11,698 nucleotides of DNA, from positions 1 through 11,698 of the forward strand of contig JASLJC010000110.1 of assembly GCA_030152585.1 (NCBI GenBank). The letters are read 5' to 3'. The first letter of the stretch is position 1; every line of letters starts with the position of its first letter. Positions 1-7,607 of the stretch are shown one piece after another. This DNA comes from Savagea sp. GTDB taxonomy: Bacteria > Bacillota > Bacilli > Bacillales_A > Planococcaceae. Under the pieces are notes generated by a model that saw only the letters and a program-made list of their open reading frames with translations, did not search any database and was not told the DNA's origin. Made by a program: the position numbers and the translations under genes.

Positions 1-103
1 TACGCTATTTGAAATTGCTGTACTTGCGATTGCTAGTATCGGGGTATTCAGTATGATTCGCTTACAGTTAGCGAGAAAGGAGAAAATAGATGAAAACAAA
101 TGA
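1..103 (+). CDS. mrpA: MrpA C-terminus (partial), Na+/H+ antiporter large subunit
   Basis: This is the 3' end of a gene that starts before the window. The frame opening at base 2 reads TLFEIAVLAIASIGVFSMIR, then a charged tail, and stops at the TGA at 101-103. The hydrophobic segment followed by a basic tail and the phrase 'DTLFEI..IA.IGV' fit the extreme C-terminus of MrpA, the NuoL-like large subunit. Its position directly before mrpB supports this. The stop lies 14 bases inside mrpB, so translation of the two is probably coupled. Only about 33 residues are visible, so the call rests mainly on context. Confidence 0.85.
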   Translation, partial: TLFEIAVLAIASIGVFSMIRLQLARKEKIDENK

Positions 104-512
104 TGTTATTTTACAGACGACGGCTAAAATCGTCTTCTTCATTATTTTCCTCTTCTCCATCCATATTTTCTTCGTCGGGCACTATACGCCTGGTGGAGGA
201 TTCGTCGGAGGACTTTTAACGACAGGAGCACTCGTCTTGTTATTACTCGCCTTCGATTTGAAAACGGTACAACTCGCTTTACCTGTTAATTTTCGTATCG
301 TCGTCGCAGTCGGATTACTTCTTGCGATAGGTACAGCATTTTGGCCCGTTTTCTTCGATTTACCGTTTTTCACACATGCTTTTGACGACTTTTATTTGCC
401 GATTTTTGGCGAAACGTCATTGCATACGGCAACATTATTTGATTTAGGTGTTTACCTTGTCGTCGTCGGTTCGACGATGACAATGATTCAAACGATTGGA
501 GGAGATTCGTGA
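90..512 (+). CDS. mrpB: MrpB, Na+/H+ antiporter subunit B
   Basis: This is a 140-residue integral membrane subunit of the Mrp (Mnh/Sha) complex, which exchanges cytoplasmic Na+ for external protons and supports alkali and salt tolerance. Four hydrophobic segments are visible, at roughly residues 10-30, 37-55, 67-90 and 115-135. The glycine-rich loop HYTPGGGFVGG (31-41), with Pro34 and Phe38, is the hallmark of the MnhB domain. The length is typical. The start ATG at 90 has AAAGGAG at 76-82 with 7 bases of spacing. The gene overlaps the mrpA end by 14 bases and meets mrpC at a TGATG junction, as expected for a polycistronic mrp operon. Confidence 0.96.
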   Translation: MKTNDVILQTTAKIVFFIIFLFSIHIFFVGHYTPGGGFVGGLLTTGALVLLLLAFDLKTVQLALPVNFRIVVAVGLLLAIGTAFWPVFFDLPFFTHAFDDFYLPIFGETSLHTATLFDLGVYLVVVGSTMTMIQTIGGDS

Positions 513-859
513 TGGAATTGTTAATGTCCATTTTAATCGGTATTTTATTTACCGCTGCAGTTTACTTAATTTTGTCACGTAATCTCATTCGTGTCATATT
601 AGGTACGGGACTTTTAAGTCATGGCGTTCACTTACTCGTCTTAACGATGGGTGGACTTGACGGTAAAGCACCTCCTGTCATTGCAGAAGGTGTGCATGCT
701 GCAGATTTTGCTGATCCGTTACCACAAGCTTTAATTTTAACAGCGATCGTCATCAGTTTCGGTGTTACAGCTTTAACACTCGTTTTTGCTTATCGTCTAT
801 ACGCTGTGCACGGAACAGCTGATATGAACAAGTTGAAAGGAAACGATGAACATGACTAG
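512..859 (+). CDS. mrpC: MrpC, Na+/H+ antiporter subunit C (NuoK-like)
   Basis: This is a 115-residue NuoK-like subunit with three membrane segments, at about residues 2-21, 26-48 and 70-97. The conserved stretch DPLPQALILTAIVISFG (68-84), including Pro71, marks this family, and the short tail is charged. Two starts are possible: GTG at 509 or ATG at 512. The GGAGGAG at 498-504 lies only 4 bases from the GTG but 7 from the ATG, so ATG is preferred. That start overlaps the mrpB stop by one base (TGATG), indicating coupled translation. MrpC belongs to the membrane core together with MrpA and MrpD. Confidence 0.95.
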   Translation: MELLMSILIGILFTAAVYLILSRNLIRVILGTGLLSHGVHLLVLTMGGLDGKAPPVIAEGVHAADFADPLPQALILTAIVISFGVTALTLVFAYRLYAVHGTADMNKLKGNDEHD

Positions 860-2336
860 TAACTTACTTTTATTCCCGATTTTAATTCCGTTTCTTTTCG
901 CTGTTTTGCTCATGTTTTTTAGACAATCAGTCATCATACAACGTACGTTATCCGTAATCGGATTAACTTTAGGTATTATCGTTTCGTTTCTTTTATTATT
1001 TACAATCCAACGAGACGGTATCCAAACGTTAAATCTCGGAAACTGGCCGGCACCTTTTGGAATAACACTCGTATCCGATAGTTTATCTGCTTTACTCGTA
1101 ACAACGACGCTGATCATTACATTACTCGTTGTCCTCTATAGTTTTTACGGACTTGACGAAGCACGCGAAAAGCATTATTACTACCCAGCCATTTTATTTA
1201 TGATTACCGGAATTAACGGGGCCTTTACAACAGGAGACATTTTCAACATGTTCGTCTTCTTTGAAGTCTTTTTAATGGCATCATATGTATTGATTGGACT
1301 CGGAGGAGAGAAAGTACAACTTCGAGAAGCGATTAAATATATGATTGTAAACGTCGTATCCTCAGCAATATTCGTTATTACGGTCGCTTATTTATATTCC
1401 ATTATCGGTACTTTAAATCTGGCGGACATTTCACAAAAAATTGCAGTCATTGAGCAACCCGGTATTATAACCGTCATTGCGATTCTCTTTTTGATCGTCT
1501 TCGGTATTAAAGGAGCCATTTTCCCTCTATACTTTTGGTTGCCGAGCGCTTATGCAGCACCACCTATTCCCGTTCTCGCATTGTTCGGTTCGTTATTAAC
1601 GAAAGTCGGCGTTTATGCGATTATGCGAACATATACGTTGTTTTTCATTCACGACGTCGGTTTTACACATGAAGTGTTGCTCATTTTATCAATTATTACA
1701 ATCGTCGTCGGAAGTGTCGGCGCACTCGCTTACTTCGATTTAAAGCAAATCATTATTTATAATGTCATCATTGCGGTCGGTGTCATTTTGTACGGTGTGG
1801 CACAAATGAATGTAGCAGGAATGGAAGGAGCTATCTTCTATTTAATCCATGATATGCTCATTAAAGGTGGACTGTTCTTACTTATTGGCCTAATCATTTA
1901 CGTCACAGGAACATCGAATTTACGTAAAATGGGCGGGTTAATGAAAACGCACGCATCTCTCGGATGGTTTTATTTAATTGCTGCATTCGGACTTGCTGGT
2001 ATTCCTCCATTAAGTGGATTCATCGGAAAGTATTTAATCGCACAAGGTGGATTTGAAGCGGGTCATATTGCAGGAACAATTGTCGTATTACTTTCGAGTC
2101 TCGTCGTCTTATTATCTGTGATGCGCATTTTCGTCTATGCTTTTTGGGGAGAACCTCAATCATTACCGGAAACGAATCGAAAACATTATATATTCATGTT
2201 CATCCCTGCAGCAACGTTCGTCATCATTACCGTATTTTATGGTGTTGGAACAGAATGGCTCATGCCATTTATGTCAGATGCTGCAGACGTATTATTAGAT
2301 CCGTCACGTTATGTTGACGCGGTGTTAAAGGAGTAG
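846..2336 (+). CDS. mrpD: MrpD, Na+/H+ antiporter subunit D (NuoL/M/N family)
   Basis: This is a 496-residue polytopic protein with about 14 membrane segments, related to the proton-channel subunits of respiratory complex I. The family's charged membrane residues are present: Glu140 in FVFFEVFLMASYVLIG, Lys222 in FGIKGAIFPLYFWLP, Lys253 in LTKVGVY, His335 and Lys340 in YLIHDMLIKGG, and Lys395 in GFIGKYLI. These sit in the expected order for a cation/proton path, with Glu140 matching the essential TM5 glutamate of the family. The length is normal. The ATG at 846 overlaps the mrpC end by 14 bases. AAAGGA at 836-841 is close to it, so the in-frame ATG at 852 (10 bases away) is an equally reasonable start. 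Confidence 0.97.
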   Translation: MNMTSNLLLFPILIPFLFAVLLMFFRQSVIIQRTLSVIGLTLGIIVSFLLLFTIQRDGIQTLNLGNWPAPFGITLVSDSLSALLVTTTLIITLLVVLYSFYGLDEAREKHYYYPAILFMITGINGAFTTGDIFNMFVFFEVFLMASYVLIGLGGEKVQLREAIKYMIVNVVSSAIFVITVAYLYSIIGTLNLADISQKIAVIEQPGIITVIAILFLIVFGIKGAIFPLYFWLPSAYAAPPIPVLALFGSLLTKVGVYAIMRTYTLFFIHDVGFTHEVLLILSIITIVVGSVGALAYFDLKQIIIYNVIIAVGVILYGVAQMNVAGMEGAIFYLIHDMLIKGGLFLLIGLIIYVTGTSNLRKMGGLMKTHASLGWFYLIAAFGLAGIPPLSGFIGKYLIAQGGFEAGHIAGTIVVLLSSLVVLLSVMRIFVYAFWGEPQSLPETNRKHYIFMFIPAATFVIITVFYGVGTEWLMPFMSDAADVLLDPSRYVDAVLKE

Positions 2337-2343
2337 ATAACAA

Positions 2344-2823
2344 ATGGCATTTCAAATATTGTTGAACGTATTTATTGCGGTCACTTGGATGTTCATGAGT
2401 TCTTCTTTCACCCTCCGAACATTCGTGACTGGATACGTCATTGGACTTTTCATGATTTTATTAATGGGACGCTTTTTCAAGCAACGACTTTATATTTGGC
2501 GTCTTTGGTCCGCTCTTAAGTTATTTTTAATCTTTTTGCGCGAACTGACGATGTCAAATATCGATATGTTAAAAGTCGTATTAAGCCCAAAACTAGATAT
2601 TCAACCGATTATTTTTGCACTTCCAACAGAGCTCGAAAAAGATTGGGAAATTACATTACTTTCTATGCTTATTACGTTAACACCTGGTACGGTCGTTTTA
2701 CACGTATCAGAGGATCAAAAAACATTATATATTCATGCGATTGATTCAGATGATGTCGATGAATCTGTACGCTCTATTAAAGATTCATTTGAACGTGCGA
2801 TTTTGGAGGTGAGCCGTACATGA
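2344..2823 (+). CDS. mrpE: MrpE, Na+/H+ antiporter subunit E
   Basis: This is a 159-residue MnhE-domain subunit. Two hydrophobic segments (about 3-20 and 27-42) precede an amphipathic stretch and a cytoplasmic C-terminal half. TLTPGT at 111-116 is the family signature; its Thr113 and Pro114 match positions reported as important in alkaliphile MrpE. The AAAGGAG at 2327-2333 overlaps the end of mrpD and lies 10 bases before the ATG, while the intergenic gap is only 7 bases. The stop codon sits in ATGATGA shared with mrpF. MrpE is thought to help assemble the complex or hold it active, not to form the ion path itself. Confidence 0.95.
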   Translation: MAFQILLNVFIAVTWMFMSSSFTLRTFVTGYVIGLFMILLMGRFFKQRLYIWRLWSALKLFLIFLRELTMSNIDMLKVVLSPKLDIQPIIFALPTELEKDWEITLLSMLITLTPGTVVLHVSEDQKTLYIHAIDSDDVDESVRSIKDSFERAILEVSRT

Positions 2824-3101
2824 TGACTTTTTATTGGGTTTCGTTAACGATTATTTTACTTTCTATGGTCGGACTACTTTACCGATTGTATAAAGGACCA
2901 TCCGTTCCTGACCGATTAATTGCACTCGATGCACTCGGGATTATGATTATTTCGGCTACAGCATTGTTAGCGATTATTTTCGAAACGAACTTCTTCATTG
3001 AAGTCATTTTACTCGTTGCGATTATCTCATTCATCGGTACAGTCGCCTTCTCGAAATTTATTCAAAAAGGGGAGATTATAGAAGATGATCGAAATCGCTA
3101 A
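2820..3101 (+). CDS. mrpF: MrpF, Na+/H+ antiporter subunit F
   Basis: This is a 93-residue subunit with three predicted membrane segments (about 4-23, 34-56 and 60-80). The signature GPSVPDRLIALDALG (27-41) holds Asp31 and Asp37, the conserved acidic residues of the family. The GGAGGTGAG at 2805-2813 lies 6 bases before the ATG at 2820; the adjacent ATG at 2823 is also possible. The start overlaps the mrpE stop by 4 bases. The last 17 bases overlap mrpG, so all seven cistrons appear translationally linked. Confidence 0.95.
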   Translation: MMTFYWVSLTIILLSMVGLLYRLYKGPSVPDRLIALDALGIMIISATALLAIIFETNFFIEVILLVAIISFIGTVAFSKFIQKGEIIEDDRNR

Positions 3102-3444
3102 TGTCCTTATTATAATTAGTATTGCGACAGGTGTTCTTTTCACAGCAGTGACGACGATCGGTATTCTTCGTCTTCCAGATGTGTATACACGTTCACACGC
3201 TGCATCGAAAAGTACGACATTCGGTGTCTTAAGTATTTTACTCGGTGTCTTTTTACATTTTTGGCTCATTGAAGGTCACTTTAGTATTCAATTATTACTC
3301 GGTATTGCATTTTTGTTCATTACTTCGCCAGTGGGAGGACATTTAATGGGGCGTGCCGCTTATTTAGAAGGTGTCCAACCTTCCTCACTTACATCGAAAG
3401 ACGAATTAAAAGAAGCCATTGAACGAAAAAAGAAACAACAATAA
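3085..3444 (+). CDS. mrpG: MrpG, Na+/H+ antiporter subunit G
   Basis: This is a 119-residue last subunit of the complex, with three membrane segments (about 5-27, 46-63 and 66-85). The family motif RLPDVYTRSHAASKSTTFG (29-47) and the SPVGGH turn with Pro82 are clear. A lysine-rich cytoplasmic tail follows. The start ATG lies inside the mrpF end, with AAGGGGAG upstream at about 3067-3074. The stop TAA at 3442-3444 runs directly into the terminator hairpin, so this gene closes the operon. Confidence 0.95.
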   Translation: MIEIANVLIIISIATGVLFTAVTTIGILRLPDVYTRSHAASKSTTFGVLSILLGVFLHFWLIEGHFSIQLLLGIAFLFITSPVGGHLMGRAAYLEGVQPSSLTSKDELKEAIERKKKQQ

Positions 3445-3478
3445 AAAGCAGGTCCGCACAAGCGGATCTGCTTTTATT
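3444..3478. terminator. Bidirectional terminator between mrpG and pepA
   Basis: AAAAGCAGGTCCGC (3444-3457) pairs with GCGGATCTGCTTTT (3462-3475) around the loop ACAA, with one G-U pair. An A-run on the left and a T-run on the right give a U-tract in both directions. It lies between the convergent ends of mrpG (+) and pepA (-), so it should stop both transcripts. Confidence 0.9.
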
Positions 3479-3513
3479 ATTGCATTCTCTATTTTTAAAA
3501 TGATAAATATCGT

Positions 3514-4992
3514 TTAAATATTCGCAATGAATTGTGCTAACGTACGTACCATAACACCTGTACCGCCAGCTGGACCGAGTGCGTGTGGCGTTTCACTATC
3601 GGACGTACCTGCAATATCTAAATGAATCCAAGGTGTTCCTTCATTCACAAACTCTCCGACAAATCCTCCTGCGAAAATCATATGTCCATCTCCACCGGGT
3701 GAGTTATTTAGATCTGCGACGTCACTTTTACGAATTCGTTTTTTATCGTTTTCTGTTAACGGCATGCGCCATACAAATTCATCTGTATCAACAGCAGCTT
3801 CTAAAAATTGCTCGAAAAATGCATCGTCGTTTGTCAATGCCCCAGTTTTATCTTTTCCGAGTGCTACAATCACACCACCTGTTAATGTCGCTAAGTCTAT
3901 AATAGATGTTGCACCTTCTTGTTGCGCATACGTTACAGCATCTGCTAAAACGAGACGACCTTCTGCATCTGTATTTAATACTTCAATCGTTTTACCACTT
4001 AATGACGTAATAATATCGTCAGGACGAATCGCTTCACCTGAAATCATATTGTCGGTTGAAGCAATAACAGCTAAGACGTTTACAGCAGGACGCTCGTTCG
4101 CAATAATCCGCATTGCACCTAATACAGCTGCTGCTCCTCCCATATCACCTTTCATACCGACCATACCTGTTTTCGGTTTAAGAGAGTAACCTCCTGTATC
4201 ATACGTAATCCCTTTTCCGACGAAACCGTATACTTCATCTGATGATGGGTCACCTTCATATTTCATCACAATAAGGCGTGGTGGTTCAACTGATCCTTTA
4301 TTAACTGCAAGTAAAGCACCTGCTCCTATTTCCTCTAATTGCTCTTTCCCTAAAATATCAACGTCAATACCGTACGCTTCACCGATTGTGACCGCTTCTT
4401 CTGCTAAAGCAGAAGCTGTTAATAAGTTCGGTGGACGATTAATGAGTGTACGTGCGTAGTTCACCGCTTCTGCACGTTCGTATCCTACATCTACAGATGC
4501 TTGGACGATGTCTTCTTCCTTCGTCGTTACCGTTGTCCATGTCGTCCATTCATAATCGACTTGATTATCGTTCGTTTTATAATGGGGCACTTCATAAAGA
4601 CCGAGTGTCACACCTTCTGTCGCTAAAGCATAGAGTGCTTCTTCTTCTTGACTAAACGTAAAAGGTACCCATGCGAGATCACGCCATTCTGATTGACGTG
4701 CTTTTTTTCCAACTGCTGCAAAAGCTTCACGTAACGTACGTGTCGTCACTTGTTTACGTTTTCCAAGTCCGACTGTTACGATACGTTTAAACGGTTGACT
4801 TGCCACAGGAATAACGGATAAAGCACCTTCTTCCGTTGAAATATCGTTCGTTTCAATCCATTCTGGTAATGTCGGAGCTACTTCTTGTATGAAAGTACTC
4901 CATCCTTCGATATTCGATGCATGTTCAGAAACACCAATTACGAGTGTTCCGCCTTTCAATTCGCTTACATGTTGCACGACGATTGCTTCCAT
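3514..4992 (-). CDS. pepA: Leucyl (cytosol) aminopeptidase, M17 family
   Basis: This is a cytoplasmic two-metal aminopeptidase that removes N-terminal residues, classically leucine, from peptides. The N-terminal domain (about 1-150) is variable; the catalytic domain carries the M17 signatures. Lys260, Asp265 and Lys272 lie in VGKGITYDTGGYSLKP, Asp283 in MKGDMGG, and Asp342, Glu344 and Arg346 in NTDAEGR. These are the metal ligands and active-site residues at the spacing known from E. coli PepA, so the enzyme should be active. Start choice: an ATG at 5001 overlaps the AAAGGA (5001-5006), whereas the ATG at 4992 lies 8 bases after it, so the 492-residue form is preferred. A NUDIX gene lies 49 bases upstream on the same strand with no terminator between, so the two may be cotranscribed. 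A TATACT at 5025-5030 lacks a convincing -35. Confidence 0.95.
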   Translation of the reverse strand: MEAIVVQHVSELKGGTLVIGVSEHASNIEGWSTFIQEVAPTLPEWIETNDISTEEGALSVIPVASQPFKRIVTVGLGKRKQVTTRTLREAFAAVGKKARQSEWRDLAWVPFTFSQEEEALYALATEGVTLGLYEVPHYKTNDNQVDYEWTTWTTVTTKEEDIVQASVDVGYERAEAVNYARTLINRPPNLLTASALAEEAVTIGEAYGIDVDILGKEQLEEIGAGALLAVNKGSVEPPRLIVMKYEGDPSSDEVYGFVGKGITYDTGGYSLKPKTGMVGMKGDMGGAAAVLGAMRIIANERPAVNVLAVIASTDNMISGEAIRPDDIITSLSGKTIEVLNTDAEGRLVLADAVTYAQQEGATSIIDLATLTGGVIVALGKDKTGALTNDDAFFEQFLEAAVDTDEFVWRMPLTENDKKRIRKSDVADLNNSPGGDGHMIFAGGFVGEFVNEGTPWIHLDIAGTSDSETPHALGPAGGTGVMVRTLAQFIANI

Positions 4993-5041
4993 TTTATCCA
5001 TCCTTTATATGTTAGAATATTTCTAGTATATCAAACTTTTT

Positions 5042-5539
5042 CTATTTCTTTTTAAAAAAGAGCTTATACGACGTATAACCGAACTGTTCACCTGGATCAA
5101 TCGGATCTCCTTGCTCACAACGAGCAGATTGTAATTTAGCACTTAATTCTCGTAACATTTCAGATACGTCGTTTCCTTTTTGCAATTCATGACGCGGTAG
5201 CCACGCTACTTCTGCAATTTCACGTTCACATTGGCAAAGGGTAGGATTTTCCTCTTTCGGAGTCGCTGCAAAAATCGCTAAATGGTCACTCACTCCATAT
5301 TTTAATACACCTGTGCGAAAACCAATCAATTCGCAAACTTGCGTGTCGACTCCTGTTTCTTCTTTCACTTCACGAACTGCTGCTTCATCTATCGTTTCAT
5401 TATCATCGACAAAACCTGCAGGTAAAGACCATAGCCCTTTTAATCCACCGTATGTTTTCTTTACAACGAGCCATTCGCCCTTTTCATTTTCGACGACTGC
5501 TGCTGCACCGAGCCATACTTTCCCTCGATCTTTTTTCAT
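5042..5539 (-). CDS. NUDIX family hydrolase
   Basis: This is a 165-residue cytoplasmic hydrolase of nucleoside-diphosphate-linked compounds. The Nudix box is complete at residues 42-64: G-x5-E-x7-REV-x-EE-x-GV, starting at GFVDDNE. It sits in the usual place after an N-terminal beta strand region (VWLGAAAVVENEKGEWLVVKK). Nothing in the sequence names the substrate; sugar nucleotides, oxidised nucleotides, NADH and mRNA caps are all possible in this superfamily. A CQC pair (102-104) and a C-terminal tail of basic and aromatic residues follow the core. GGAG and AAAGG motifs lie in the 14 bases before the ATG. A TATACT (minus strand, about 5564-5569) lies upstream but has a poor -35. pepA follows closely on the same strand. 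Confidence 0.9.
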   Translation of the reverse strand: MKKDRGKVWLGAAAVVENEKGEWLVVKKTYGGLKGLWSLPAGFVDDNETIDEAAVREVKEETGVDTQVCELIGFRTGVLKYGVSDHLAIFAATPKEENPTLCQCEREIAEVAWLPRHELQKGNDVSEMLRELSAKLQSARCEQGDPIDPGEQFGYTSYKLFFKKK

Positions 5540-5644
5540 TGTCCTTTTCTCCTTTTTCGTATTAGTATACGCTTTTTGTGAGATGAAGAAAAATGTAACG
5601 TTTTTGAATGAAAGTGAAAGTGGTGAATTCGTTATTCTGACACT

Positions 5645-5678
5645 AAAAAACTACTAGATGACGTACATCTAGTAGTTT
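5645..5678 (-). terminator. Terminator downstream of the YumB-type NADH dehydrogenase gene
   Basis: AAACTACTAGATG (5648-5660) and CATCTAGTAGTTT (5666-5678) form a perfect 13-bp stem with a 5-base loop. Read on the minus strand, the stem ends in six T's (5645-5650). It lies 30 bases after the stop of the flavoprotein gene and separates it from the NUDIX gene. Confidence 0.88.
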
Positions 5679-5708
5679 GGGAACTTCTTTTTTGATCATT
5701 CGTTCTAT

Positions 5709-6935
5709 TTATAAGAAATCGAATTTTCCTTTTTTCAATGTTAAACCTAATCCACCAATCATATAAAGTGAACGGTTATCGACGATACGTTTTAAAGCAG
5801 ATGCTGTTTTTCCAGTGAATTTCTTATCACCGAATACCATTGCAATTGCATCGTCTCCTCCTAATGAACAGACACTTCCTTTTAAGTCTGGAACGAATGT
5901 CTCTGTCTTTTCACCTTTTAATAAATGAACAAGGTTTTTAGCACATGTTTCACCTTGTTGCATTGCAATTTGAGCTGTTGGAGGGTAAGGACGACCTGCT
6001 TCTTCATTCATCATGAAAGCACAGTCTCCGACGATAAATACGTCGTCTAAGTTCGGTGCACGTAAATCAGGTTGTACAGCTACACGTGCGCGGTGACTTT
6101 CTAAACCTTCTGTTTCTTCAATTAAATGACTTCCGCGAACACCTGCTGCCCATACGACCGTACGTGTTTTAACGAATTCAAATTCATCGTCACCTGTTTT
6201 AATTTTTACACCTTCTGGCGTTGCTTGTACGAGTGGTGTACCTACTGAAAACTCAATTCCTTTTTCTTCTAACGCATCAACTGCATATTCTACAAGTTCA
6301 GGGTCGAACGCTGGTAAAACAGCTGGTGCTGCTTCTACACAAAGTACGCGCACTTTTTCACGTGGTACGTCGTATTCAGCACACCATTCGGGTACACGGT
6401 TACCTAATTCTCCAAGGAATTCAATACCTGTAAATCCTGCACCACCGACGACGATCGTTAATCGGCTATCATCGCGCTCTGACGGATGTTCTGCTGACCA
6501 TGCTGCAAATTGTGAATGGATATGTTCGCGAATTTGACGCGCCGCTGCAACGTTAGCAATTGACAATGCGTACTCATCTAATCCTTCAATACCGAACGTT
6601 TCACCTTCAAAACCGAGTCCGACGACGAGGTAATCATACGTATGTTTCCCTGCCGTTGACGTTACTTCTTTCTTTGTCACGTCGATTGCTTCTACTTCTG
6701 CTTGAACAAATTGTACTTTACGTGCATCGATTACACTTTCGATGTCATAACGTACACGATGTGGTGGAAGCGTCCCCGCTGCTGCTTCATGTAACCACGT
6801 TGATTCGTAGTGATAATCGTTTTTATTAATTAAAACGATTTGTGCCTCATCTACTTTTATTTTTTTCTGTAATTCGACGACTGTTGATAATCCGCCGTAC
6901 CCTGCACCTAATACTAAAATTGTCGGTTTTGCCAC
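5709..6935 (-). CDS. yumB: Type II NADH dehydrogenase (NDH-2), YumB-like FAD oxidoreductase
   Basis: This is a 408-residue peripheral membrane flavoprotein of the NDH-2 family, which passes electrons from NADH to quinone without pumping protons. The FAD-binding GAGYGG is at 10-15 and the NADH-binding GGAGFTG at 164-170. The second FAD motif VGDCA is at 302-306. The quinone-site motif AQIAMQQG at 321-328 is intact. The C-terminal part, rich in glycine, leucine and lysine, fits a membrane-contacting helix. Two GTG starts exist. The one at 6950 has no proper SD site. The one at 6935 follows AAAGGTGG by about 11 bases and gives MAKPTILVLGAGYGG, the usual start and length for the family. It has its own promoter (7025-7053) and an 83-base leader. 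The YutM-type carrier gene lies upstream on the same strand. Confidence 0.92.
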   Translation of the reverse strand: MAKPTILVLGAGYGGLSTVVELQKKIKVDEAQIVLINKNDYHYESTWLHEAAAGTLPPHRVRYDIESVIDARKVQFVQAEVEAIDVTKKEVTSTAGKHTYDYLVVGLGFEGETFGIEGLDEYALSIANVAAARQIREHIHSQFAAWSAEHPSERDDSRLTIVVGGAGFTGIEFLGELGNRVPEWCAEYDVPREKVRVLCVEAAPAVLPAFDPELVEYAVDALEEKGIEFSVGTPLVQATPEGVKIKTGDDEFEFVKTRTVVWAAGVRGSHLIEETEGLESHRARVAVQPDLRAPNLDDVFIVGDCAFMMNEEAGRPYPPTAQIAMQQGETCAKNLVHLLKGEKTETFVPDLKGSVCSLGGDDAIAMVFGDKKFTGKTASALKRIVDNRSLYMIGGLGLTLKKGKFDFL

Positions 6936-7024
6936 AAAAATCGAAACCACCTTTTTTTATTTTCTATCTATTTTTCGCTCACGATCGAGCTCATTCAATC
7001 AATCAGATAAATCTTCCTCATTCT

Positions 7025-7053
7025 ATATTAGACCTTTTTGATGATGATTTCAA
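7025..7053 (-). promoter_or_regulatory. SigA-type promoter for the YumB-like NDH-2 gene
   Basis: On the minus strand, TTGAAA (7048-7053) is followed by exactly 17 bases and TAATAT (7025-7030). Both boxes match the vegetative consensus at 5 of 6 positions. Transcription would start near 7018, giving a leader of about 83 bases. A short GCTC/GAGC hairpin lies in that leader (about 6976-6989). No Rex-like operator is seen here. Confidence 0.7.
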
Positions 7054-7097
7054 TATTATCTAACATTTCGTTTACGATTTCGACGAACTAACTTCAC

Positions 7098-7466
7098 TTA
7101 AACATCACACGAGTTCGGATTACCTGTTGCTTTCTCTGTGCGGAATGATGAACCACAACCACATGAAGCGATGGCATTTGGGTTATCGATCGTAAATCCA
7201 CCGCCCATTAACGATTCTTTATAATCGACAACTGTTCCTTCTAAAATAGGTGCATCCATCTTCGAAATAACGATCGTTAAACCGTGTTGTTCATATACTT
7301 CATCAGTAGGTGCAGGTTCTGTTTCAAATCCGAGGCCATATGTTAACCCACTACATCCGCCACCTTGGACACCTACGCGTAAAAGAGCTCCTTCTTCTTC
7401 ATTATGTTCCATCATTTTTTTCACTTGGACTGCTGCAGCTTCTGTTACTTCTACTACTTGTGTCAT
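7098..7466 (-). CDS. yutM: A-type iron-sulfur carrier (HesB/IscA/ErpA family, YutM-like)
   Basis: This is a 122-residue cytoplasmic Fe-S carrier that takes clusters from the SUF scaffold and hands them to apoproteins. The three family cysteines are present: Cys38 in GGGCSG, and Cys102 and Cys104 in SCGCGSSF. The C-terminal extension after SCGCGSSF ends in NPNSCDV and adds Cys120; I believe a similar tail occurs in Bacillus YutM. AGGAGG lies 7 bases before the ATG, a strong site. The promoter candidate is at 7500-7529. There is no obvious terminator before yumB, so some transcripts may read into it. It is divergent from the DUF2225 gene across a 141-base gap. Confidence 0.93.
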   Translation of the reverse strand: MTQVVEVTEAAAVQVKKMMEHNEEEGALLRVGVQGGGCSGLTYGLGFETEPAPTDEVYEQHGLTIVISKMDAPILEGTVVDYKESLMGGGFTIDNPNAIASCGCGSSFRTEKATGNPNSCDV

Positions 7467-7499
7467 ATAAAATCCTCCTCTTAATTTTCGTTTCCTATT

Positions 7500-7529
7500 A
7501 TCATATCAATGTTAAAGCCGTTCATGCAA
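7500..7529 (-). promoter_or_regulatory. Likely promoter of the YutM-like gene
   Basis: On the minus strand, TTGCAT (7524-7529), an 18-base spacer and TATGAT (7500-7505) form a plausible SigA promoter. It would start transcription near 7493, about 27 bases before the ATG, leaving room for the AGGAGG site. It is divergent from the DUF2225 promoter in the same gap. Confidence 0.5.
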
Positions 7530-7544
7530 TCATATTTGCTCGAT

Positions 7545-7567
7545 TGTTTCAAACATTACGGTATAAT
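7545..7567 (+). promoter_or_regulatory. Candidate -10 box and palindrome upstream of the DUF2225 gene
   Basis: A perfect TATAAT at 7562-7567 lies about 40 bases before the TTG start. No TTGACA-like -35 exists at 16-18 bases; the sequence there reads CTCGAT. Instead a perfect 11-base palindrome, TGTTTCAAACA (7545-7555), fills part of the spacer. It may be an operator or activator site, or chance. Confidence 0.4.
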
Positions 7568-7607
7568 AGATTAATACCATTTCACACCTTTAAAAGGAGG
7601 AGTTTTT

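Noticed and set aside
182..373. Short minus-strand open frame inside mrpB, and similar antisense frames inside mrpD, pepA, yumB and yutJ
   Set aside because: They lie opposite well-supported genes, have no ribosome binding sites or recognisable domains, and follow from the codon use of the real genes.
3579..4189. Plus-strand frames of 107 and 141 codons opposite pepA
   Set aside because: The pepA frame carries the complete M17 active site; these frames are low-complexity mirror translations without a start signal.
7495..7510. Possible Fur-like GATAAT repeats near the yutM promoter
   Set aside because: Only one and a half units are present and they coincide with the -10 box, so an ordinary AT-rich promoter explains them.
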